A stretch of DNA of 33,522 bases from Lachnospiraceae bacterium (GTDB lineage: Bacteria > Bacillota > Clostridia > Lachnospirales > Lachnospiraceae). A program made the position numbers and the translations under genes. Where the stretch lies: the NCBI GenBank assembly GCA_022779165.1, contig JALFTO010000146.1, positions 1 to 33,522 on the forward strand, read 5' to 3'. The notes under the pieces were generated by a model. It made no database searches and was not told the origin of the DNA. It saw nothing but the letters and a program-made list of their open reading frames with translations. This document shows, one piece after another, positions 17,943-27,842 of this stretch. How positions within the stretch are numbered: position 1 is the stretch's first letter; the number at the start of each line of letters is the position of its first letter.

Positions 17943-18692
17943 ATGAATTCTGATTATATCCTGGAATGTTGTGTGGACTGCGTTGCCTCGGCCTGTGCGG
18001 CGCAAAAAGGCGGTGCAAATCGTCTGGAATTATGCTCAGGTCTGATCATCGGCGGCACAACACCCACCACAGGTCTGTTATCAAGTGTCAAAGAATATGT
18101 CGATATCCCCGTTTATGTTCTGATGCGTCCCAGATTCGGTGATTTTCTGTACACAGAGGAAGAATTTGATGTGATATGCCGTGATCTTACGCTGTTAAAG
18201 CAGGCAGGAGCCGACGGATTTGTCATCGGCTGTCTGAATCCGGACGGGTCTCTGTGCATGGAACAGACAGAAAAACTCATATCGCTCTGTGGCGGGAAAC
18301 CTGTCACACTGCACCGGGCCTTTGATATGTGCAGTGATCCGTATGGGACTTATGAAGCGGCGGGTGCACTCGGTATTACTACCATCCTGACCTCCGGACA
18401 GCGAAACACCTGTCTGGAAGGACTCGGTCTGCTTAAGAGACTTTCCTCCTGTCAGAACGGTCCCCGCATCATGGCAGGCAGCAGTGTCAATGCAGAAGTG
18501 ATCTCAACACTTCTGGCAGAAACTTCTCTGACAGCATTCCATATGTCCGGCAAAAAAGTGCTGCAAAGTGCCATGACTTTCCGAAATCCAAATGTCTCAA
18601 TGGGAACAGCCGATCTGGATGAGTACAGCATCTGGCAGACCGATACAGCAGAAATCAAAAAGGCGGCAGATGTGCTCCGCCGCCCTAAATAA
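17943..18692 (+). CDS. cutC: Copper homeostasis protein CutC family
   Basis: LECCVDCVASACAAQKGGANRLELCSGLIIGGTTPTTGLL, VYVLMRPRFGDFLYTEEEFDVICRDL, VTLHRAFDMC, ITTILTSGQRNTCLEG. Confidence 0.94.
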   Translation: MNSDYILECCVDCVASACAAQKGGANRLELCSGLIIGGTTPTTGLLSSVKEYVDIPVYVLMRPRFGDFLYTEEEFDVICRDLTLLKQAGADGFVIGCLNPDGSLCMEQTEKLISLCGGKPVTLHRAFDMCSDPYGTYEAAGALGITTILTSGQRNTCLEGLGLLKRLSSCQNGPRIMAGSSVNAEVISTLLAETSLTAFHMSGKKVLQSAMTFRNPNVSMGTADLDEYSIWQTDTAEIKKAADVLRRPK

Positions 18693-18705
18693 CCCATAAA
18701 ACAGT

Positions 18706-19734
<1,029 letters not shown>

Positions 19735-19801
19735 CTACCGATTTTGTTTACATGATTATCTATAAAAGGTATTCCTTTTATGAACTGATATGTACTGCAA
19801 A

Positions 19802-20305
19802 TTACTCTTCAAAATAGACTACATTCTCGGTTCCTCTGCCGAGTCCGGCAATTCCTGTTCTGGCAAGTTCGAGTATCTCATAACCGTCAAGCAGATTCAG
19901 GAATGCTTCGATCTTGGACTGATTGCCTGTGATCTCCACTGTCAGGCTCTCCGAGCCTACATCAATCACCTTGGCACGGAAAATATCCACGATACTGATC
20001 ACGCCTCCGCGCTGGTCAGGCGCCGCTTTCACCTTCACAAGCGCCAGTTCCCTGTACACACTGTTCTCCGGCTTCAGTTCCCTGATATCCCGCACATCGA
20101 TCAGCTTGCTGACCTGCTTCTCAATCTGGTCAAGGATCTCATCATCACCGCTTGCCACGATCGTGATCCGGGTGAATCTCGGGTCAGCCGTCACACCCGC
20201 AGTAATACTCTCAATGTTGTAGCCGCGTCTGGAAAACAGACCGGAAATACGGCTCAAAACACCTGATGTATTATCAACCAACAACTGAAATACTTTCTTA
20301 TGCAT
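19802..20305 (-). CDS. ilvN: Acetolactate synthase small (regulatory) subunit, copy 1
   Basis: MHKKVFQLLVDNTSGVLSRISGLFSRRGYNIESITAGVTADPRFTRITIV (ACT domain); C-terminal ELARTGIAGLGRG. Start at 20305 preferred over the 20344 track start. Confidence 0.93.
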   Translation of the reverse strand: MHKKVFQLLVDNTSGVLSRISGLFSRRGYNIESITAGVTADPRFTRITIVASGDDEILDQIEKQVSKLIDVRDIRELKPENSVYRELALVKVKAAPDQRGGVISIVDIFRAKVIDVGSESLTVEITGNQSKIEAFLNLLDGYEILELARTGIAGLGRGTENVVYFEE

Positions 20306-20376
20306 AGCAAGTCCCTTCTCTGTTTCGCGCACAAATGTCTGCAAAGCAAAGACAGATTTTGCGCTTTCTGTGTTTC

Positions 20377-20405
20377 ATTCTAGCAACAAAAAGATACCTT
20401 GTCAA
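20377..20405 (-). promoter_or_regulatory. Sigma-A promoter for ilvN copy 1 / ilvC
   Basis: Reverse strand TTGACA (20400-20405), 17-nt spacer, TAGAAT (20377-20382). Confidence 0.75.
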
Positions 20406-20459
20406 CGTATGCGTTCCCGGAATGCTTCCTATAACTCAAAGTTATGGATATCCCTTATA

Positions 20460-20951
20460 TCATTCATTTTCGGAACATTTGGGAAGCGCCAGTGTCCCGG
20501 TTCTCGCCACTTCCACAATGCTGACTGACTGCAGCATTGTGATCAATAATGACGTTCTCTCCGGGATATCGCAGATCTGGATCATCATGTGTGTTTTGGA
20601 CATATCAACGATATCCGCCTTCATGATCTCACACGTTTCCATGATATCCCTTCTGTTTCCTTTATTATATTTTACCTTTACAAGCATCAGTTCTCTGCTG
20701 ATACTCTGGGATTCATCAAAGGTCTTGACCTTGATGATATCAAGCTTCTTGTTGAGCTGCTTCTCAATCTGCTCGATCGTACGCTCGTCACCGCTACTCA
20801 CGATCGTCATACAGGACACAGTCGGATCGTCCGTCTCCCCTACTGCAAGACTATCAATATTAAAGCATCTTCTGGAAAAAAGCCCTGCCACCTTACACAA
20901 TACACCGGAACGGTTCTCCACAAGTACCGAATAGATTCTCTTTAACTTCAT
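20460..20951 (-). CDS. Acetolactate synthase small subunit-like ACT protein, copy 2
   Basis: MKLKRIYSVLVENRSGVLCKVAGLFSRRCFNIDSLAVGETDDPTVSCMTIV; EVARTGTLALPK. 12 nt downstream of ilvB. Confidence 0.92.
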   Translation of the reverse strand: MKLKRIYSVLVENRSGVLCKVAGLFSRRCFNIDSLAVGETDDPTVSCMTIVSSGDERTIEQIEKQLNKKLDIIKVKTFDESQSISRELMLVKVKYNKGNRRDIMETCEIMKADIVDMSKTHMMIQICDIPERTSLLITMLQSVSIVEVARTGTLALPKCSENE

Positions 20952-20963
20952 AAGACGTTCCTC

Positions 20964-22580
20964 CTACTTTACCAGATCCATCGGATCAATCAGACATTCC
21001 ATCAACATGGATACATCATCCTTCAGGAATGCATCCAGCGCTTCCTCCGCTCCATCCATATTCTCAAGCCTGAGGAATGGTATTCCATACGCTGCGGAAA
21101 GCTTCTCAAGATCCGGACTTCCCGACAGGTCAACCACAGAATATCTGTCGGAATACGTGTAGTGCTGATATTCTCGGACCATACCGAGATAATTATTCTT
21201 TAACACAATGATCTTGACAGGGATGTTATGCTGGCACATCGTTGCAAGTTCCATCATAGACATCTGGAAAGAACCGTCTCCGCACACAGCCACCACCTGC
21301 TTCTGCGGACTTCCCACCTTGACTCCCATAGCCGCCGGAATGGAATATCCCATGGTTCCCATACCGCCGGAGGTCAGGAAACGACCGTTCTTTACTATAT
21401 GATAGTTGCAGGACCAAATCTGATTCTGTCCGACATCCGCCACATACACGGCGTCATCCTTCATCTTAAGGGAAAGCATTCTGATGAAGGCCTCCGGATC
21501 CACATAATTTGCATTCGGACTGCGCAGACGCTTCATGCTGTCTCTGTAACCGTTAAGCGTCGCGATCCATGCCCTGTGTTGACAGGAAAACTCCTGCTTC
21601 GAGAAATCATGGAAAATATGCTTCACATCACCGACCAGTGGGATATTCGGCCCTGCGTTTTTGCCGATCTCGGCAGGATCCACATCAATATGTACCAGAA
21701 TCTTATTCTCTGTGATCAGATCCGGCTGGCTTACCGCACGGTCTGCTACTCTCGCCCCCACCATGATCAAAAGATCCGACTCATTCATGGCGCGGTTTGC
21801 ATACGGCTTTCCGTTGTTCCCGACCATGCCGAAATACATCGGATGCTCCGTCGGCATCACCCCGATCCCCATCATGGTTGAAACGACCGGAATTTGGTAT
21901 TTTTCCGCAAACTGCCGCAGTTCTTCCTGCGCATCACTGAGCAGCACACCGCCACCCGCACAGATAATGGGTCTTTTGGCTTTCTCCAGTTCCCGGATCA
22001 CCTTTTTGATCTGTACCGCATGTCCTTTTACCGTCGGCTTATAAGTACGCATATTGACTTCTTCCGGATATTTGAATTTTGCGATTTGGGCATTCTGAAT
22101 ATCAATCGGCACATCAATCAGCACAGGTCCTTTTCTGCCAGTGGATGCTACGTGGAACGCCTCCTTGAAGATCCGCGGAATGTCATTCACATCTTTTACA
22201 AGATAGCTGTATTTTACAAAAGATTCCACCGCTCCCGTGATGTCAGCCTCCTGGAATACATCAGAACCAAGGAGTTCACTGTTCACCTGTCCGGTAATGC
22301 ATACGAGCGGAATGCTGTCGGCAAAAGCCGTTGCAATTCCCGTAATCAAATTTGTCGCACCGGGGCCACTGGTCACCGCGCACACACCGACCTTCCCCGT
22401 CGTCCTTGCCAATCCGCTTGCAGCATGTGCCGCATTCTGTTCCGTACGGATCAGTATCGTCCTGATCTCAGAATCCAGAATACTGTCATAAAACGGACAG
22501 ATTGCCACACCCGGATATCCGAATACGGTATCCACGCCCTCTGCTTCAAGACACTTTATCATTGCATCTGCACCATTCAT
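20964..22580 (-). CDS. ilvB: Acetolactate synthase large subunit (ThDP-dependent)
   Basis: MNGADAMIKCLEAEGVDTVFGYPGVAICPFYDSI, TSGPGATNLITGIATAFADSIPLVCITGQV, GDGSFQMSMMELATMCQHNIPVKIIVLKNNYLGMVREYQ. Confidence 0.97.
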   Translation of the reverse strand: MNGADAMIKCLEAEGVDTVFGYPGVAICPFYDSILDSEIRTILIRTEQNAAHAASGLARTTGKVGVCAVTSGPGATNLITGIATAFADSIPLVCITGQVNSELLGSDVFQEADITGAVESFVKYSYLVKDVNDIPRIFKEAFHVASTGRKGPVLIDVPIDIQNAQIAKFKYPEEVNMRTYKPTVKGHAVQIKKVIRELEKAKRPIICAGGGVLLSDAQEELRQFAEKYQIPVVSTMMGIGVMPTEHPMYFGMVGNNGKPYANRAMNESDLLIMVGARVADRAVSQPDLITENKILVHIDVDPAEIGKNAGPNIPLVGDVKHIFHDFSKQEFSCQHRAWIATLNGYRDSMKRLRSPNANYVDPEAFIRMLSLKMKDDAVYVADVGQNQIWSCNYHIVKNGRFLTSGGMGTMGYSIPAAMGVKVGSPQKQVVAVCGDGSFQMSMMELATMCQHNIPVKIIVLKNNYLGMVREYQHYTYSDRYSVVDLSGSPDLEKLSAAYGIPFLRLENMDGAEEALDAFLKDDVSMLMECLIDPMDLVK

Positions 22581-22607
22581 TTCTCATCGCCTCCAAATTA
22601 TGTTAAC

Positions 22608-25088
22608 TTATAGTCCCAAAAGTTTCTGTGTCAGTTTCACAGCCTCTGCTGCATCTCCGGAATAACCGTCCGCACCGATCTCATCCGCATAATCCTGTGT
22701 AATGACCGCGCCGCCGATTATGATTTTTGCGGTACAACCTTTTTCCTTTGCGTACGCAATCACATTACGCATCTCCTGCATGGTCGTCGTCATCAACGCA
22801 GAAAGTGCGATCACGGCTGCCTCCCGCTTTATCGCTTCCTCAACAATGACCTCCTTCGGGACATCCTTGCCCAGATCAATCACCTCAAAGCCATAATTTT
22901 TTAACATCAGTGCAACGAGATTCTTCCCGATATCGTGGATATCTCCTTTCACCGTGGCAATGACGATAGTCGGCAACTTCTCTGTTCCCTGTTCCTCCAT
23001 CATGAGCGGTTCCAGATATTCGATCGACAGTTTCATTGCCTCCGCACCCGCGATCAGTTGAGGCAGGAAATATTTCCCCTGATCATACAGTGAGCCGACC
23101 TCATTAATCCCCGGCAGAAGTGCCTCATCCAGCACCTGTTTCGGATGCAGTCCTGTGTTCAGCGCCTCCTTTGTATATTCCACAATACCTCGCTTATTGC
23201 CCTTCAGAACAGCCTCTCTCACTTTTTGGAGAATTGCCTTTTCCGGCGTCAGATTTGACTGCGAGGCACTATTCTCAACCGCCCCGGAAGTTTTCTCTTT
23301 CCTTTCAGCGGAGCTTAATACCGTCTGTACAGGCTCAGGTCTGGATTCCTTCCATTCATTCATTCTGTTGATATAGCGAATGTCTGACTCCTCTTTGTTT
23401 AAAAGCAGATCGGAAGCCATCGCACAGTTGACCAGCAGATCCTGCGAAGGGTTGGCGATCGCCATCGTTAAGCCTTCATGAATCGCCATTGTCAGAAATG
23501 CTGTATTGACAAAACTCCGCTCCGGCAATCCAAACGAGATATTGGACAGTCCGCAGATCGTGGCAAGTCCTTTTTCCTTACAATAACGAATCGTCTCAAG
23601 CGTCTCAATAGCGGCGCGCTTATTCGCCCCGACAGTAGCAACCAGACCGTCTACCACGATATCTTCTTTGGTCATACCCAGTTCAAAGGCACGTTTTGTA
23701 ATCGTCTCTATAATATGAATCTTTTCTTCTATGCTTTTTGGCAGTCCCTCATCCGACAGGGGCAGCAGGATAAACATCGCGCCGTATTTCTTTGCGATCG
23801 GGAGCAGTTTCTCAAATTTGACACGCTCCAATGAGATCGAATTGATCAGTGCCCTTCCGGGATAACGGCGAAGCGCCGCCTCCAGCACCTCAACATGACT
23901 GGAATCGATTGAGATGGGCAGACTCGTCACTCCCGCCACCTCATCGAGCACCTCCAGCATCATCGACTTCTCATCGATACCGCTCATGCCCATATTGACA
24001 TCAAGGACGCCTGCGCCGCATGCTTCCTGCTCCTCTGCAAAGTTTAGCACCATGCTCAGATCATTTTTCCGAAGCTGCTCCTGCAGTTTCTTCTTTCCGG
24101 TCGGATTGATCCGCTCTCCCACAATGATAAAATTATCATCCAGTCCAAACCGAAGAGTTCTTCGCTCCGACGTCAGATAACGATATGCCTTGTGTTCTCT
24201 CCCCGCAGGAATCCTATGTGATGTATTCTTTACCAGTTCCCTGATATAGTCCGGTGATGTCCCACAGCAGCCGCCCAATATGGAAGCGCCCGCTTCCATA
24301 AGCTGTACCATTTCCTTCCCAAACGTGTCGGCGTCCATATCATAAACCGTGCTTCCGTCCTGCGCAAGCATAGGAATACCCGCATTCGGTTTGGCGATAA
24401 TGGGAATCGTGACCGCCTCCGCCATGGCACGTATCACATCCACCATCTTATCCGGCCCGGTGGAACAATTTGCGCCGACAGCATCCGCTCCGAGACTTGC
24501 CAGCACAACAGCCGCCGTGACGGCATCCGTCCCAAACAGGCTCCTCCCGTCCGCTTCAAAGGAAAGAGTCGTCATGACCGGCAGATCGCACATTTCTTTT
24601 GCCGCAATCACCGCCGCTCTTGTTTCCTGCAGACTCATCATGGTTTCCACCACAATCAGATCAGCACCGCCATCAACACAATAACCGATCTGTTCTTTAT
24701 AGATTTCGATCAAATCTTCAAACTCCAGATTCCCCATCGGCTTCAGCTGCTGTCCGGTCATCGTCAGATCCGCTGCAACCAGCGCCTTATCTCCCGCAGC
24801 CTGTTTAGACAACCCGATCAGGTTTCGGTTCATCTCACCGATCCTGTCTGACAGTCCGTATTCCTGCAATTTAATCCTGTTACAGGTAAAGGTCGGGGCA
24901 TAAAGAATATTCGTCCCGGCTTCCACATACTCCTTCTGCAATTCCAGAATTGCCTCCGGATGATCCAAGATCCACTGCTCCGGGCACACGCCCGCAGGCA
25001 TTCCGCGTTTGATCAGATTGGAACCTGTCGCACCGTCAAGATAAACAACTCTATCTTTACAAAACTCTTTAAATTCCTGCTTTGTCAT
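22608..25088 (-). CDS. metH: B12-dependent methionine synthase-like (homocysteine methyltransferase, pterin-binding, cobalamin-binding domains)
   Basis: YLDGATGSNLIKRGMPAGVCPEQW, GGCCGTSPDYIREL, GERINPTGKKKLQEQL, VLDVNMGMSGIDEKSMM, and the B12 motif DIHDIGKNLVALMLKNYGFEVIDLGKDVP. The protein ends after the cobalamin domain; no AdoMet activation domain. Confidence 0.93.
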   Translation of the reverse strand: MTKQEFKEFCKDRVVYLDGATGSNLIKRGMPAGVCPEQWILDHPEAILELQKEYVEAGTNILYAPTFTCNRIKLQEYGLSDRIGEMNRNLIGLSKQAAGDKALVAADLTMTGQQLKPMGNLEFEDLIEIYKEQIGYCVDGGADLIVVETMMSLQETRAAVIAAKEMCDLPVMTTLSFEADGRSLFGTDAVTAAVVLASLGADAVGANCSTGPDKMVDVIRAMAEAVTIPIIAKPNAGIPMLAQDGSTVYDMDADTFGKEMVQLMEAGASILGGCCGTSPDYIRELVKNTSHRIPAGREHKAYRYLTSERRTLRFGLDDNFIIVGERINPTGKKKLQEQLRKNDLSMVLNFAEEQEACGAGVLDVNMGMSGIDEKSMMLEVLDEVAGVTSLPISIDSSHVEVLEAALRRYPGRALINSISLERVKFEKLLPIAKKYGAMFILLPLSDEGLPKSIEEKIHIIETITKRAFELGMTKEDIVVDGLVATVGANKRAAIETLETIRYCKEKGLATICGLSNISFGLPERSFVNTAFLTMAIHEGLTMAIANPSQDLLVNCAMASDLLLNKEESDIRYINRMNEWKESRPEPVQTVLSSAERKEKTSGAVENSASQSNLTPEKAILQKVREAVLKGNKRGIVEYTKEALNTGLHPKQVLDEALLPGINEVGSLYDQGKYFLPQLIAGAEAMKLSIEYLEPLMMEEQGTEKLPTIVIATVKGDIHDIGKNLVALMLKNYGFEVIDLGKDVPKEVIVEEAIKREAAVIALSALMTTTMQEMRNVIAYAKEKGCTAKIIIGGAVITQDYADEIGADGYSGDAAEAVKLTQKLLGL

Positions 25089-25250
25089 CTTTTTTCCTCT
25101 TTTGGGTTACATTACAAACATAACTGCTTTTGTTCCTTCACAGTTATTACCAAACATACTTTTTTATTTTATCATGTATTGACGGTTTCCTCAATTTCTT
25201 TTTTGTAGATACCGTTTGCTTTCCCTCATGGAATATGGTAAATTTATTGC

Positions 25251-25793
25251 ATGACAGTTAGGAGGCGCAATACTTTGAAATATATGAATCATACAAAACT
25301 AATATCCATTGCCACTGCCTTTACGGTTCTGCTCACCGGCTGTGGGAAAACGGATCCCGAACTCGACACTTACAAAAAAGAAATGACAGCTTTTACCGAA
25401 ACCGTAACAGATCTGGTGGACTCCATCAACGCAATTGATGTGGATTCGGATAACCGGACAGAAGAACTCCTGTCTTATCTTGATGAAATGGACATTGCTT
25501 TTACCGATATGGCAGCTCTGGAGGTCCCGGAAGAATTCAGTAATATCGAAGAACTTGCAGACGAGGCAAGCTCCAATCTCTCCCGGGCTGTCTCTCTTTA
25601 TCACGAAGCCTTTGACGGAACCGGAGAAGATTTTGACAACAATATTCCAAGAGAAGAAATCCTCTCGGCTGCGCATGAATATTACAGCCGTGCTTTCAAG
25701 CGGATTGATTTTATCGGCACGATCCTTCAGGGAGAACTTCCCGATGACGAATCCGTGACGATCATCCACGAGACAGAAACTGAGGAAGAATAA
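25251..25793 (+). CDS. Putative lipoprotein, unknown function
   Basis: Signal sequence with lipobox (TAFTVLLTGCGK), then an acidic helical protein. AGGAGGC suggests a start at TTG near 25275 (LKYMNHTK...) rather than 25251. Confidence 0.7.
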   Translation: MTVRRRNTLKYMNHTKLISIATAFTVLLTGCGKTDPELDTYKKEMTAFTETVTDLVDSINAIDVDSDNRTEELLSYLDEMDIAFTDMAALEVPEEFSNIEELADEASSNLSRAVSLYHEAFDGTGEDFDNNIPREEILSAAHEYYSRAFKRIDFIGTILQGELPDDESVTIIHETETEEE

Positions 25794-25858
25794 AAAGTCA
25801 CTGTTTCGAAAAATACAAACTGCCATCGGCAGCTATCACACATAGACAACCATGAAAA

Positions 25859-25905
25859 GACGCCTCTTTCGAATGATTCTGCTTTTCGAAAGAAGCGTCC
25901 TTTTT
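25859..25905. terminator. Rho-independent terminator between convergent lipoprotein and amt genes
   Basis: GACGCcTCTTTCGAA...TTCGAAAGAaGCGTC followed by CTTTTT; 15-nt arms with one mismatch. Confidence 0.8.
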
Positions 25906-25958
25906 ATTCCTCTTTATTTACTTCCGTGAAAGAAGTATGTTTCTAAAGGATACGCAGA

Positions 25959-27725
25959 TTACTCCACATCCTGAAGTGCGTCATAATCTTCTTCACCGGT
26001 ACGAACCTTGATTACCTTATCCACATTGTATACGAAGATCTTGCCGTCTCCGATATGGCCTGTGTACAGAGCTTTCTTGGCAGCAGCGATCACATTATCT
26101 ACCGGAATCTTGCTTACAACCACTTCTACTTTTACCTTAGGCAGCAATGTCGCATCCATCTCTACTCCACGGTACATCTCGCCGGCACCCTTCTGGACAC
26201 CACAGCCCATGACCTGAGTCACCGTCATACCTGTTACACCGAGATCGTTCATCGCTTTCTTCAAGCCGTCGTATCTGGACAGTTTTGCAATGATAACAAC
26301 CTTGTAAATACCTGTCGGTGCGGAAGGAATCGTTGTCACGCTGACAGCCGCATCTCTCTTGACCTCAGATGCCTCATCATAATCCTCTGTGCCAAGACTT
26401 GTGTTCTCGTTAACCTCCATTGTCATAGTATTGGAAATATCCATGATACTGAAGCCTGCATATGCGGAAGCAAGACCATGCTCCATAGAATCAAGACCGA
26501 CAATCTCTTCTTCCTCTGTCACACGCAGTCCGAAGATCGCTTTGATGATCATGAATGCGATCACAATCGTAACAACTGACCATGCCATGACGGAAAGTAC
26601 ACCTACAAGCTGAATTCCGAGCAATTTGAAACCGCCGCCATAGAACAGACCAAGCATCTCATTTCCGGCCGCATCTGCAATTCCGTACTCGGGTGCAGTG
26701 TTGGTTGCAAAGAGACCTACCGCAATCGTACCCCAGATACCGTTTAAGCAGTGAACTGCAACGGCACCGACAGGATCATCGACTCTCAGCTTGTAATCTA
26801 AAAACCATACACCAAATACAACCAGAACACCGGCTACCGCACCAATCACAATTGCACCGAACGCATCCGTCACATCACAGGGAGCTGTGATGGCAACCAG
26901 ACCTGCGAGGGAAGCATTCAGACACATTGACACATCAGGCTTACCGTATTTCACCCAGGTAAGGATCATACATACCACAGTGGCAATTGCCGGAGCAATC
27001 GTCGTTGTCACAAAGATAGAAGCAAGCTGCGGCAGCGTTGTTGCAGCCGCACCGTTAAATCCATACCAGCCAAGCCAAAGGATAAATACGCCAAGGCATC
27101 CGATCGGAAGATTGTGTCCGGGAAAAGCATTTACCTTTGTAACCTTTCCATCCTTATCCTTCACGAATTTACCGATCCTGGGTCCGAGAATTGCTGCACC
27201 GATCAATGCGCAGACACCGCCGACCATATGGATCGCACAGGAACCTGCAAAATCGTGGAAGCCGATCTGTGAAAGCCAACCGCCACCCCAAATCCAGTGT
27301 GCCTCGATCGGGTAGATCACTGCGGAAATCACTGCGGAATATACACAGTAAGAAATAAATTTTGTTCTCTCAGCCATGGCACCCGATACGATCGTCGCGG
27401 TCGTCGCACAGAAAACCAGGTTGAAAATGAAATTGGACCAGTCAAACTCAGCATAATTGGTGAAAATATCAAATCCCGGCTTACCGATCAGTCCGACCAT
27501 ATCCTCACCCAGCAAAAGGCTGAAACCGATCAGAATGAACATCACGGTACCAATACAAAAATCCATCAGGTTCTTCATCAGAATATTACCTGTGTTTTTT
27601 GCTCTGGTAAAACCGGCCTCCACCATTGCAAAGCCTGCCTGCATCCAGAATACAAGCGCGGCACCGATCAGAAACCAGACACCGAATACTTCGCCGCTAA
27701 TCGTGCTCATAATCTCCTCTGTCAT
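25959..27725 (-). CDS. Ammonium transporter fused to a C-terminal P-II (GlnB/GlnK-like) domain
   Basis: Amt motifs (FWMQAGFAMVEAGFTRAKN, AHWIWGGGWL, DFAGSCAIHMVGG, VHCLNGIWGTIAVGLF); C-terminal PII: YKVVIIAKLSRYDGLKKAMNDLGVTGMTVTQVMGCGVQKGAGEMYRGVEMDATLLPKVKVEVVV...TGHIGDGKIFVYNVDKVIKVRTGEEDYDAL. Start set at MTEEIMST (27725) with GAGGAGG RBS. Confidence 0.95.
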   Translation of the reverse strand: MTEEIMSTISGEVFGVWFLIGAALVFWMQAGFAMVEAGFTRAKNTGNILMKNLMDFCIGTVMFILIGFSLLLGEDMVGLIGKPGFDIFTNYAEFDWSNFIFNLVFCATTATIVSGAMAERTKFISYCVYSAVISAVIYPIEAHWIWGGGWLSQIGFHDFAGSCAIHMVGGVCALIGAAILGPRIGKFVKDKDGKVTKVNAFPGHNLPIGCLGVFILWLGWYGFNGAAATTLPQLASIFVTTTIAPAIATVVCMILTWVKYGKPDVSMCLNASLAGLVAITAPCDVTDAFGAIVIGAVAGVLVVFGVWFLDYKLRVDDPVGAVAVHCLNGIWGTIAVGLFATNTAPEYGIADAAGNEMLGLFYGGGFKLLGIQLVGVLSVMAWSVVTIVIAFMIIKAIFGLRVTEEEEIVGLDSMEHGLASAYAGFSIMDISNTMTMEVNENTSLGTEDYDEASEVKRDAAVSVTTIPSAPTGIYKVVIIAKLSRYDGLKKAMNDLGVTGMTVTQVMGCGVQKGAGEMYRGVEMDATLLPKVKVEVVVSKIPVDNVIAAAKKALYTGHIGDGKIFVYNVDKVIKVRTGEEDYDALQDVE

Positions 27726-27750
27726 AATTTTTTCCTCCTCAACGTAATAG

Positions 27751-27781
27751 AAAAAGCGCCATGGACATCTGTCCATAGCGC
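27751..27781 (-). terminator. Terminator-like hairpin just upstream of the amt-PII start (terminator of upstream gene or attenuator)
   Basis: GCGCTATGGACA-GA-TGTCCATGGCGC then TTTTT on the minus strand; ends about 26 nt before the ATG. Confidence 0.7.
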
Positions 27782-27842
27782 CTTCGCTTTTTTATGGTTA
27801 AGATATTAACACGGTCTCCGACCTCTGTCAACCAAAAAATTT

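Noticed and set aside
18662-18684. GGCGGC...GCCGCC inverted repeat at the end of cutC
   Set aside because: Lies inside coding sequence, with no T run; likely a codon-level coincidence.
20406-20460. Possible terminator (ATAACT-TTG-AGTTAT) after the second small-subunit gene
   Set aside because: Short 6-bp stem and no U tract.
21894-22613. 239-aa forward ORF (and the overlapping 21228-21881 ORF)
   Set aside because: Antisense to ilvB; codon-bias artefact.
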